A program made the position numbers and the translations under genes. A DNA stretch of 64,000 nt from Streptococcus sp. 116-D4 (GTDB lineage: Bacteria > Bacillota > Bacilli > Lactobacillales > Streptococcaceae), in NCBI RefSeq assembly GCF_009731465.1, contig NZ_AP021887.1, positions 1,420,001 to 1,484,000 of the forward strand, in the 5' to 3' direction. Positions 46,911 to 54,722 of this stretch are shown in pieces (within the stretch, counting starts at the first letter, position 1; the number at the start of each line of letters is the position of its first letter). Under the pieces are notes generated by a model. It ran no database searches, was not told the origin of the DNA, and saw only the letters and a program-made list of their open reading frames with translations.

Positions 46911-46951
46911 TTGTGGTTTTGGCGGTAATGTAAGATTTTTACCTCCCACAA
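46911..46951 (-). promoter_or_regulatory. L1-binding-site-like hairpin before rplK
   Basis: Minus-strand TTGTGGGAGG at one side and CCACAA at the other enclose the leader just before the RBS. It shares GTGGGAG...CCAC with the element before rplA. Confidence 0.5.
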
Positions 46952-46974
46952 GCATGCTTTACGCATACTCATCT

Positions 46975-47002
46975 ATTATACACTATTTATCTAGAATTGC
47001 AA
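46975..47002 (-). promoter_or_regulatory. rplK-rplA promoter
   Basis: Minus-strand TTGCAA (46997-47002), 16-nt spacer, TATAAT (46975-46980). Confidence 0.8.
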
Positions 47003-47020
47003 GAGAAAAGTTTATTTTTT

Positions 47021-47135
47021 ATACTCAATGAAAATCAAAGAGCAAACTAGGAAGCTAGCCGTAGGTTGCTCAAAGCACAGCTTTGAGGTTGCAGATAAAA
47101 CTGACGTGGTTTGAAGAGATTTTCGAAGAGTATTA
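47021..47135 (-). repeat. BOX element (with partial boxB)
   Basis: Almost the same sequence as the copy at 17081. Its terminal TATTA gives the stop codon of ldcB. Confidence 0.92.
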
Positions 47136-47849
47136 ATCGACGTAATCTCCGCCTTCAAATCCATAGTATTCTTCCAAACTGAGACCACTCTCTGCAATTT
47201 CTTTGGCTTCTTTTCCGACATAACGAAGGTGCCATTCTTCAGCCATATAGCCGGTTTCTTTTTCCTTACCTTTGAGATAACGGACAACAAAGCCATAATC
47301 AGCCGCATGGTCCAAAAGCCATTGAGCCGCTTTTTCTTCTGTCACCAATTCTCCATTTGTGCTAATCACATCAAAGGCCAAACCTGTTTGGTGTTCGCTA
47401 TAGCCAGGACGGGCAGAGTAACGGTCAGCTGCTGCCTTCCCATCTTGGTTGACATAATCTTGATAGAGCTTGGTCTGAGTTTCATAACTTCTAAAACCAC
47501 TGTACTGATCGCTAATCGGGAAACCTGCCTCTTGCATTGCTTTGATAAGTTTGACCAACTCTGCCTTGGCTGTTGGATTTTCCCCTGGATTATAGTCTTT
47601 AGACAAGGGATAATGTTTATTTGCTACGATGATTTCATCGTATTTCCCTTGGATGCTGTAGTAGTCTCCTTTGTTAACCACTTCTGCTTTTTTCTGGGCA
47701 GCTCCTTGAGACTTACTTCCAACTGTTCCATCAGCTTTAGCAGTTTGCTCTGTCTTAGCTGAGCCATCTTCATTTTTTGCTTTTTCTTGTGAACAAGCTG
47801 CTAGACTCAAGGCTAGCAAGGCTGTCAAGATAAGGTATCTTTTTTTCAT
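47133..47849 (-). CDS. ldcB: L,D-carboxypeptidase LdcB/DacB (VanY family lipoprotein)
   Basis: A 238-residue lipoprotein (lipobox LAAC at residues 16-19) with a VanY-type zinc peptidase domain: SEHQTGLAFD (zinc His and Asp) and EWHLRYVG (second His). It removes the last amino acid of tetrapeptide stems outside the membrane. A charged, low-complexity linker of about 40 residues follows the anchor. The final codons meet the BOX repeat, which supplies the TAA. Confidence 0.93.
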   Translation of the reverse strand: MKKRYLILTALLALSLAACSQEKAKNEDGSAKTEQTAKADGTVGSKSQGAAQKKAEVVNKGDYYSIQGKYDEIIVANKHYPLSKDYNPGENPTAKAELVKLIKAMQEAGFPISDQYSGFRSYETQTKLYQDYVNQDGKAAADRYSARPGYSEHQTGLAFDVISTNGELVTEEKAAQWLLDHAADYGFVVRYLKGKEKETGYMAEEWHLRYVGKEAKEIAESGLSLEEYYGFEGGDYVD

Positions 47850-47851
47850 TT

Positions 47852-48322
47852 CTACTCCTTTATTTCTAATAGTTTATCTACTTCTGACGATAAACGTTTG
47901 ACTAATTGTTTAATCTCATCCGTTTTTGCTTGGTAGGTCTCTGCTGTCATTTCTTCAAATGGAACCCACCATACTGGACCACGTCCATTGAGACCGTGAC
48001 CATTCATGTCACCTCTTCGTCTAGGAAACAGATGCCAATGAAGATGGGCATCGCCATTTCCTAGCAGTTCGATATTCATTTTCTCAGCAGCAAAGGCCTT
48101 AGCAACCGCCTCTTGGACCACACTCATTTCCTCTAGAAAACGGAGTCTTGTCTCCTTTTTCAAATGGTGCAATTCGGTGACATGTTCCTTGGCTAGAAAG
48201 AGACTATAGCCTGCAAAATACTGGTGGTCACCGATCACAAGATAGCCTGTTTCCAACTCTTTGACAAAATAGGGATTTTCTCCCTTCTTGATGAGCTCAA
48301 TTCTCTGGCAAATAAGGCACAT
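47852..48322 (-). CDS. HIT family protein
   Basis: A 156-residue histidine-triad protein with HLHWHLFPR (HxHxHxx) near 96-104 and an N-terminal CLICQRIELI. The family hydrolyses nucleotide conjugates; the substrate is unknown. It lies 2 nt after the stop/start of neighbouring genes, so it belongs to the M42-HIT-ldcB unit. Confidence 0.9.
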   Translation of the reverse strand: MCLICQRIELIKKGENPYFVKELETGYLVIGDHQYFAGYSLFLAKEHVTELHHLKKETRLRFLEEMSVVQEAVAKAFAAEKMNIELLGNGDAHLHWHLFPRRRGDMNGHGLNGRGPVWWVPFEEMTAETYQAKTDEIKQLVKRLSSEVDKLLEIKE

Positions 48323-48323
48323 A

Positions 48324-49361
48324 TTAGTCTACCAACGCGCTCTTAAGATAAGCATCAACCATACGCTCCGTCGCGACAACTGAATCAATATGAGTACGCT
48401 CATAAGAATGACTAGACTCGATACCCGCGCCAAGGAGGGCGTGTTTGACCTCTGCCCCTGCGGACATGGCCGCTGAAGCGTCCGATCCATAAAATGGATA
48501 GATATCCAACTTAAATGGAATATCTTGCTCTTTCGCCAAAGCCACCAAATGTTGACGGAAGTCATAGTGATAAGGTCCAGAAGCATCCTTGACACAGATA
48601 GACACTGTATATTCGTCTGTTTGCTGGTCATCTCCCATTGCTCCCATATCCACAGCCAGATATTCTACTACCTGAGCAGGAATATTAGAATTAGCCCCAT
48701 GCCCCACTTCTTCAAAGACTGAAAAAGCAAAATGGGTTGTTACAGGTAACTCAATCTTCTCTTCCATATAAATACGAAGCAGATTAAGCAAAATCGCTGC
48801 ACTGACCTTATCGTCCAAATGACGAGACTTGATAAAACCTGTCTCTGTCACGACAGTTCGTGGATCAAAACTGATAAAATCGCCGACCTCAATCCCCAAG
48901 GCACGAGTTTCTTTTTCATTTGTTACTTTTGCATCCAAACGCACTTCCATATTGTCCTGCGTGCGTTCTGCAGTTCCTGCATCCTTATAGACATGGCAAG
49001 ATGTTTGGTGGATAAGGATGGTTCCTGATACTGTTTCACCTGTGCTAGCCACATGAACGGTACAGTTTTCACCTTCAATCATGTTCCAAGGAAAGCCACC
49101 GATACGATCCAGTTTGAGACGGCCGTCTGGTTTGACAGCACGGACAATGGCCCCCAGCGTATCCACATGGGCAGTCACATAGCGATGCTCTTCATCATTT
49201 TGACCTTTGATGGTCACATTGACACCACCCTTGGCTGTGCGAACCGGCTGGTAACCAAAAGCTTCTAAAGTCTTGACTAAATAGTCTGAAATCTCACGAG
49301 TGAAGCCCGTTGGCGATGCAATAGCTGTCAGTTCTTTGATATATTCTACTGTTTGATTCAT
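48324..49361 (-). CDS. M42 family aminopeptidase
   Basis: A 345-residue dinuclear zinc aminopeptidase. Metal ligands appear in TAHVDT (about 63-68), SRHLDDK (about 176-182), FEEVGHG (about 212-218) and VDMGAMG. The family trims peptides from the N terminus as large oligomers. A TATAAT near 49384 and GAGG precede it. Confidence 0.9.
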   Translation of the reverse strand: MNQTVEYIKELTAIASPTGFTREISDYLVKTLEAFGYQPVRTAKGGVNVTIKGQNDEEHRYVTAHVDTLGAIVRAVKPDGRLKLDRIGGFPWNMIEGENCTVHVASTGETVSGTILIHQTSCHVYKDAGTAERTQDNMEVRLDAKVTNEKETRALGIEVGDFISFDPRTVVTETGFIKSRHLDDKVSAAILLNLLRIYMEEKIELPVTTHFAFSVFEEVGHGANSNIPAQVVEYLAVDMGAMGDDQQTDEYTVSICVKDASGPYHYDFRQHLVALAKEQDIPFKLDIYPFYGSDASAAMSAGAEVKHALLGAGIESSHSYERTHIDSVVATERMVDAYLKSALVD

Positions 49362-49415
49362 TTCTTCACCTCTTTTGCTACCTATTATAACACATTTATC
49401 ATCGGATAAAAAAAG

Positions 49416-49453
49416 AAAATCACTCCTGTAGACTTGGCTACAAAAGTGATTTT
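49416..49453 (-). terminator. brnQ terminator
   Basis: AAAATCACT/AGTGATTTT stem extended by inner pairs (TGTAG/CTACA) with a T run, right after the brnQ stop. Confidence 0.88.
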
Positions 49454-49458
49454 AATGA

Positions 49459-50784
49459 TTATTCCATTTCAAAAACATCGCTTTCTTGCTTGTTTGGTAG
49501 AACCAATGAGAGTAAGATTCCGACAATGGCTGGTACTAACCATGGGAGTGATGCCTTGGCAAAAGGAAGAGCGTTGACAAGGTTTGCAAGAAACTCAACC
49601 TTAAACGAGCTTCCTAATACGCTTGCAATGGCAATAGCTGTAACCACAGCAATTGTCAACTGCATACCTGGTTTTGAAAGGGCAACAAATTTGTTGACAA
49701 TGACAATCATAACGATAGCAATCGTGATTGGATACAAGATAACTAGTACTGGAATTGAGTACTTGATAATCGCATCAAGACCTAAATTAGCAATAGCAAA
49801 TCCAATCAAGGTAAAGGCTGTCGCATAAACCTTGTAGCTGATTTGTGGGAAGCGCTCATTAAAGAACTCAGCTGTAGACACAATCAAACCAACTGTTGTT
49901 GTGAAGCAGGTTACGGTAACCATAGCTGCAAGGAAGAGTTGGGCTGTTGAGCCAAAGATTTCTTGAGTCGCTTGTGACAAGATGTAAACACCAGGTGTTC
50001 CACCTTTCATCGCTTCAGCTGGTACTGGGAAATGATTTCCAAGGAAACCTAAACCGATATAAAGAGCGCTGAAGGCAAGAGCAACAACGATACCAACCAC
50101 CCAAATAGTCGAAATGTATTCTTTCTTACTTGAGAAGCCAAGTTGTTTCACGGTTTGAACTGCGATTACGCTAAAGGCAACTGAAGCAAGGGCGTCCAAG
50201 GTATTGTAACCTTCTAGGAAACCTGTACCAAAGGCAGAAGCTTGATAAGCAGCTGAAGCAGCTTGAGGACTTGTTCCACCGTATTTGAAAGCTCCCAGAA
50301 CAACCAAGATAACAATCAAAATCGCAAAGACTGGTGTTAAAATACGGCCGATACGGTCCAAGATTTTTGATGGATTAAGCGAAATCAAATAGGCTGCCAC
50401 AAAATAAAGAACCGTAAAGACAATCAAACCAAGACCTTTATTTGCATCCGATAAAAGGGGGCTAATCCCTACTTCGTAAGCTGTTGTAGCTGTACGTGGG
50501 ATAGCAAAGAATGGACCGATTGACAAGTAAAGAACTGAGAGGTAAAGAGTCGCAAACCAAGGCGCTATCTTTGTTGAAATCTCGTAGATATATCCTTTAG
50601 GATTTAACGTTCCAATAATCAGAGTCAAGACGGCGATACCGACGCCTGAAAAGACAAAACCTGCGATGGCAGGAAGAAAATGTTCTCCAGATAGAGCACC
50701 TAGAGAAGGCGGAAAAATCAAGTTCCCCGCACCAAAAAATATTCCAAACAGGAGCAAACCTGTTAGGGCACCTTTTTTAGCCAT
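49459..50784 (-). CDS. brnQ: Branched-chain amino acid transporter BrnQ (LIVCS family)
   Basis: A 441-residue protein with about 12 membrane helices; LLLFGIFFGAGNLIFPPSLG at the N terminus is the family signature. It imports Leu, Ile and Val with a cation. The ATG at 50784 has AAGGAG 7 nt upstream; an extension to 50799 is unnecessary. An extended -10 (TGATATACT) is near 50818, and a CodY-box-like sequence lies further up. Confidence 0.94.
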   Translation of the reverse strand: MAKKGALTGLLLFGIFFGAGNLIFPPSLGALSGEHFLPAIAGFVFSGVGIAVLTLIIGTLNPKGYIYEISTKIAPWFATLYLSVLYLSIGPFFAIPRTATTAYEVGISPLLSDANKGLGLIVFTVLYFVAAYLISLNPSKILDRIGRILTPVFAILIVILVVLGAFKYGGTSPQAASAAYQASAFGTGFLEGYNTLDALASVAFSVIAVQTVKQLGFSSKKEYISTIWVVGIVVALAFSALYIGLGFLGNHFPVPAEAMKGGTPGVYILSQATQEIFGSTAQLFLAAMVTVTCFTTTVGLIVSTAEFFNERFPQISYKVYATAFTLIGFAIANLGLDAIIKYSIPVLVILYPITIAIVMIVIVNKFVALSKPGMQLTIAVVTAIAIASVLGSSFKVEFLANLVNALPFAKASLPWLVPAIVGILLSLVLPNKQESDVFEME

Positions 50785-50894
50785 GAAAATCTCCTTCATA
50801 TTTATAAAATACTGACCTAGTATATCATGAATAGGAGCATGAAAAAAGCTTCACGAAGTAAATATTGAATGTTTTCAAGATTCTTAAAAATGAG

Positions 50895-50909
50895 AATTGT
50901 CTAAAAATA
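50895..50909. promoter_or_regulatory. Possible CodY box upstream of brnQ
   Basis: AATTGTCTAAAAATA agrees with the CodY consensus AATTTTCWGAAAATT at 12 of 15 positions. In an AT-rich genome this is weak evidence. Confidence 0.3.
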
Positions 50910-50910
50910 A

Positions 50911-50948
50911 AATTCTCCTACCTAGTCCACACCAAGTAGGAGAAAATT
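50911..50948 (-). terminator. Terminator behind the rhodanese gene
   Basis: TTCTCCTAC/GTAGGAGAA stem flanked by A and T runs, 12 nt beyond the BOX copy. Confidence 0.75.
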
Positions 50949-50956
50949 CTAATGTT

Positions 50957-51063
50957 TATACTCTTCGAAAATCTCTTCAAACCACGTCAGCTTCACCTTG
51001 CCGTACTCAAGTACAGCCTGCGGCTAGCTTCCTAGTTTGCTCTTTGATTTTCATTGAGTATTA
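50957..51063 (+). repeat. BOX element (boxA-boxC, no full boxB)
   Basis: Begins TATACTCTTCGAAAATCTCT and ends TTTTCATTGAGTATTA; the last three bases are the complement of the rhodanese TAA stop. Confidence 0.93.
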
Positions 51064-51348
51064 AAGTTCTTCAAAGGCCATCATGCCACCTTGGACATTG
51101 ATAACCTCATAACCTTGTTCTGATAAGAATTGGCAAGCGCGCGCCGATCTCATTCCAGATTTACAAATAACATAATGTAACTGATCCTTGTCCAATTGAT
51201 CATAAGTGTCAGCTAATTGACTCAGAGGAAGATTCTGAGCACCTTCTAAATGAAGAGCTTCAAACTCATCCACTTCTCTCACGTCCACTAGAGAAAGTTG
51301 GTCGTTTTGGTAAAGCTGGTAAAATGCGTCAAAGGCTATTTCTTTCAT
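51061..51348 (-). CDS. Single-domain rhodanese-like protein
   Basis: A 95-residue rhodanese fold with active-site loop CKSGMRS (cysteine near 62), able in principle to transfer sulfur; the true acceptor is unknown. I start it at 51348, with AGGAG 7 nt upstream; a longer frame to 51384 would run into the BOX repeat. The gene is enclosed by two BOX copies, one at each end; the downstream one supplies the stop codon. Confidence 0.88.
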   Translation of the reverse strand: MKEIAFDAFYQLYQNDQLSLVDVREVDEFEALHLEGAQNLPLSQLADTYDQLDKDQLHYVICKSGMRSARACQFLSEQGYEVINVQGGMMAFEEL

Positions 51349-51360
51349 TCTTTTTCTCCT

Positions 51361-51467
51361 AATACTCTTCGAAAATCTCTTCAAACCACGTCAGCGTCGC
51401 CTTACTGTACTCAAGTACAGCCTGCGGCTAGCTTCCTAGTTTGCTCTTTGATTTTCATTGACTATAA
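51361..51467 (+). repeat. BOX element (boxA-boxC, no full boxB)
   Basis: Begins AATACTCTTCGAAAATCTCT, ends TTTTCATTGACTATA. The last part contains the complement of the UDG-like gene's TAG stop. It lies immediately before the rhodanese RBS. Confidence 0.93.
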
Positions 51468-52040
51468 AATAGTTTTAATTCTTTTTTTCAAATCCGGCAC
51501 TACTTCTGATTCAAACCAAGGATTTTTAGCCATCCAGATTTGATTTCGCGGTGAGGGATGAACTAGTGGAAAATAGGTTGGCAAGTAGTTCTGGTAGTGT
51601 TTTACCCGTTCTGTCACCTTGCCACTGACTTTCTCCTGTAAATAGTAGGCCTGGGCATATTGCCCAATCAAGAGGGTCAATTGAATATCTGGTAATTCTT
51701 GCAAGAGCTGTGGATGCCATTTTTCTGCAAAGCCAGTTCTCGGTGGCAGATCACCTGACTTGCCATGCCCTGGAAAGTAGAAATCCATAGGCAAAACAGC
51801 AAAATATCCTGAATTGTAAAAGGTATCTTCATCCACACCTAGCCAGTCCCGCAAACGATCACCACTCTTATCTTTCCAGTAAAGGCCTGCTTCTTGGGTT
51901 TTAAGTCCAGGTGCCTGACCGATGATATTGATGCGAGCAGTCTTTGGCGCTGCAAAGAGAGGCTCAATGCCACGCTCTGTATAGCTGACATTTTGTGGAT
52001 CTGACATAATAGCCTGCTTGATTCTTTCAATTTGAGACAT
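51462..52040 (-). CDS. Uracil-DNA glycosylase superfamily protein
   Basis: A 192-residue protein with the GQAPG water-activating loop (about 42-46) and HPSPRN DNA-binding loop (about 162-167) of the UDG superfamily, but different from the classical Ung. It probably removes damaged bases, yet the substrate is unknown. The RBS GGAGGG sits directly behind the pepV terminator. Its TAG stop is located in a BOX end. Confidence 0.87.
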   Translation of the reverse strand: MSQIERIKQAIMSDPQNVSYTERGIEPLFAAPKTARINIIGQAPGLKTQEAGLYWKDKSGDRLRDWLGVDEDTFYNSGYFAVLPMDFYFPGHGKSGDLPPRTGFAEKWHPQLLQELPDIQLTLLIGQYAQAYYLQEKVSGKVTERVKHYQNYLPTYFPLVHPSPRNQIWMAKNPWFESEVVPDLKKRIKTIL

Positions 52041-52053
52041 CTACTTTCCCTCC

Positions 52054-52087
52054 AAAAAGAAGTCTAAGCATACAATCTCAGACTTCT
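52054..52087 (-). terminator. pepV terminator abutting the UDG RBS
   Basis: AGAAGTCTGAG/CTTAGACTTCT stem and five T, followed at once by GGAGGG. Confidence 0.85.
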
Positions 52088-52093
52088 ATCGTT

Positions 52094-53494
52094 TTATTTG
52101 ATCAATTCATAAATAGCTTCGGCATAGATTGCTGCTGCTCGGAAGAGATCATCCAAGGCGATAAATTCATTAGCTTGGTGCATGGTGTCAATTGAGTCTG
52201 GGAACATAGCACCGTAGGCAACACCGCGTTCTAGCAAACGACCAAAGGTTCCACCACCGATAACTTGCTCGTGACCTTTAAGACCAGTTTGTTTTTCATA
52301 AACATTCAACAAGGTTTGCACAAGTGGATCTTCCATTGGCACATAGTGAGGCGTGTGACCGTGCTCAGAAAGGCTAACAGAAGCAACTGGCAAGTTTTCA
52401 AGGATTGACTTGATTTGTTCTGGACTTGTTCCTTTTGGATAGCGGATATTAAGGGCAATGGTATTATCAGCGCTTGTTTCATCAAAGCGGAAGACGCCTG
52501 CATTCATAGAAAGGGCCCCCATCTTTTCATCCACATGAGCAATCTTGAGATTTTCACCCTCATGGTCGTTCAAGAGAATTTTACCAGCGATGTCAAGGTA
52601 GTCTTTGGCTGGACCAGCAAAGTCAAACTGGCTAAGGAAGAGGGCTAGGTAAGTCGCACCATTAACACCTGAAGCAGGCATAGCACCGTGGGCTGATTTA
52701 CCAATGATCGTCACCTTGTATTGGCCAGCTTCTTCTTGAATTTCTCCTCTGAGTTTGTGTTCTGCAACAAAGGCGTCTAGTTTAGCTTGCAAGTCAGCCA
52801 AATCACCTGAAACGACTGCTGTTGCTGATTCAGGTACCATATTTTCACGCAAACCACCTGTAAAGCTGTGAAGACGGGCTGCACCTGTATTTTCTCCTGC
52901 AAAGTGGAGGTATTCCGTGATATTTCCTTTTTCACCATTGATGATAGGGAACTCAGCATCAGGAGAGAAACCGAAATCTGGTTTGGCAAGACCTACATGC
53001 TCAAAGTAGTAGTCCATGTCTGCCCAGCCTGATTCTTCATCAGTTCCGACGATGAAACGAACTTTCTTAGAAGTTGGAAGACCCAATTCTTTGATGATTT
53101 TCAAACCATAGTAACAAGCTGTTGTAGGACCCTTATCGTCAGAAGCCCCACGCGCATAAAGGCGACCATCTTTGATAGTTGGTGTGTAAGGGTCTGTGTC
53201 CCAACCGCTACCAGCAGGCACTACGTCCATGTGGGCAAAGATTCCGAGAACTTCTTCTCCATCACCAAACTCAAAATGTCCTGCGTAGTTATCAACATTC
53301 TTAGTTGGATATCCATCGCGGTCTGCGATTTCAAGGAATTTCTCCAAGGCTTTTACCGGCCCAGGTCCAAATGGATGCTGGGCATCAACCTTGCTGTCAT
53401 CACGTTCAGAGTTGATTTCCAAAAGGCTAAACAAGTCAGCCAAGAGGTCTTCTTTGCGTTTTTCTACTTCTGCTGTAAAATCAATTGCTGTCAT
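52094..53494 (-). CDS. pepV: Dipeptidase PepV (M20 family)
   Basis: A 466-residue dinuclear zinc dipeptidase. FAHMDVVPAG (about 85-94), ASDDKGP (about 115-121) and GTDEESGW (about 149-156) provide the metal and catalytic residues. It splits dipeptides in the cytoplasm and supports peptide nutrition. It follows the nitroreductase by 12 nt. Confidence 0.95.
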   Translation of the reverse strand: MTAIDFTAEVEKRKEDLLADLFSLLEINSERDDSKVDAQHPFGPGPVKALEKFLEIADRDGYPTKNVDNYAGHFEFGDGEEVLGIFAHMDVVPAGSGWDTDPYTPTIKDGRLYARGASDDKGPTTACYYGLKIIKELGLPTSKKVRFIVGTDEESGWADMDYYFEHVGLAKPDFGFSPDAEFPIINGEKGNITEYLHFAGENTGAARLHSFTGGLRENMVPESATAVVSGDLADLQAKLDAFVAEHKLRGEIQEEAGQYKVTIIGKSAHGAMPASGVNGATYLALFLSQFDFAGPAKDYLDIAGKILLNDHEGENLKIAHVDEKMGALSMNAGVFRFDETSADNTIALNIRYPKGTSPEQIKSILENLPVASVSLSEHGHTPHYVPMEDPLVQTLLNVYEKQTGLKGHEQVIGGGTFGRLLERGVAYGAMFPDSIDTMHQANEFIALDDLFRAAAIYAEAIYELIK

Positions 53495-53506
53495 ATTATC
53501 TTCTTT

Positions 53507-54112
53507 CTATCTTTTCTCGATGATTTCATCTACTGGCAAGCGGTAGCTTGGTTCCAATTTCTCGTCTGTATAACCCACTGTAATCAAGAGTTCTGGGCGG
53601 AAACGGTCTTCAATTTCCAAAACCTCATTGACTTTTGATTTGTCAAATCCAAGGATCAAATTTGATCCGATTCCTTGGTCTGTAAGAGCCAGAACCAAGT
53701 TCATAGCAACCAAACCTGCATTGAGGGCTAAGTAGTCGCTGACTTGTTGTTCATTGTAACGGGCAAATTCCGCAGGTAAATTCTTCATAAAATATTGAAG
53801 TTGCTCTTCAGAAAAGTTATTAGCACCACCAACTCGGGCAATCTTACGAGCACGTTTAGCCAAATCTGTGTCTGTAAACAAGGCAATGGTTACAGGCGCT
53901 GATGATACCTGTTCATAGTTTGAACCGTAAGCCAATTTTGCTAGTTCGGCATTTTTCTCACGTACCACCACAAATTTCCAAGGCTGGCTGTTGTGGGCAC
54001 TTGGTGCCAAGGTTGCAATTTCGATAGCCGTACGCACATCTTTTGGATCAACTGGCTTATCAGTAAAATGCTTAGTCGCATGACGTTTTTTGTTTAATTC
54101 AAGAAATTTCAT
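53507..54112 (-). CDS. Nitroreductase family protein
   Basis: A 201-residue FMN-dependent oxidoreductase with KKRHATKHFTD and APSAHNSQPW (FMN and dimer motifs). Such enzymes reduce nitro compounds or quinones; the physiological substrate is unknown. AAAGGAAA precedes the ATG, with a TGGTAGAAT extended -10. The 54113-54305 gap contains this promoter and nothing else I can identify. Confidence 0.9.
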   Translation of the reverse strand: MKFLELNKKRHATKHFTDKPVDPKDVRTAIEIATLAPSAHNSQPWKFVVVREKNAELAKLAYGSNYEQVSSAPVTIALFTDTDLAKRARKIARVGGANNFSEEQLQYFMKNLPAEFARYNEQQVSDYLALNAGLVAMNLVLALTDQGIGSNLILGFDKSKVNEVLEIEDRFRPELLITVGYTDEKLEPSYRLPVDEIIEKR

Positions 54113-54305
54113 AATCGATTTCCTTTTCTAATTCTACTGCTTCCATTCTACCATATTTTGAAAGAGCTTGCAGAGATTTTTCGTAGAATCATGCCGAACC
54201 AACTTTCTTCTTTTTAATCTTTCAAATAGCTCTATGTTACTAACGTTAATCTAAACGTATCCATTCTCATATGTTACAAATTAATATAAAGAGCATAATT
54301 AGTAG

Positions 54306-54722
54306 TTATTCATTCTTTTTAAAGAAAGGTAAAATAAAGTTTTTATAAAATCCCAATGTAGCTACAGATAAAAACAAACAAGCAAACACAATAATTGCAA
54401 CAGATAACCACGGTGATAATGGAGTTTTTTGTCCTGCTGTATCAGTAATTCTCTCTATATGAAAATTTCTTAGAACCAAGTAAAGACAATAGCTGTTCAA
54501 TAAACTTGCCACATAACCAATCAAAACCAGGGATTTCAAGTTTGTAAATATCCATATACCTAATAAGGGAAGGATTATTATCAACAAGGGAATACCCCAG
54601 AAAATAAATATCAAAAGAAGAAACGCTAGACCATTCCACAACCAGAGACCATAAAGAAGACATAGATAAGAGACGATATAGATTGTTCCTAATATTTCAT
54701 TGCTTATTTTCATCACGATCAT
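54306..54722 (-). CDS. Hypothetical four-helix membrane protein
   Basis: A 138-residue very hydrophobic protein with four predicted membrane segments (about 10-25, 28-58, 62-85 and 105-130), ending in a basic/acidic tail FFKKNE. I do not recognise the family. It overlaps the end of uvrC by 26 nt (17 nt if the second Met at 54713 is used), suggesting coupling. Neither start has a strong RBS. Confidence 0.65.
   Translation of the reverse strand: MIVMKISNEILGTIYIVSYLCLLYGLWLWNGLAFLLLIFIFWGIPLLIIILPLLGIWIFTNLKSLVLIGYVASLLNSYCLYLVLRNFHIERITDTAGQKTPLSPWLSVAIIVFACLFLSVATLGFYKNFILPFFKKNE

Noticed and set aside
47012..47308. 98-codon open frame overlapping ldcB
   Set aside because: It runs in another frame through ldcB and into the BOX repeat; ldcB has all family motifs.
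47229..47762. 177-codon frame on the plus strand
   Set aside because: Antisense to ldcB, cysteine-rich nonsense composition.
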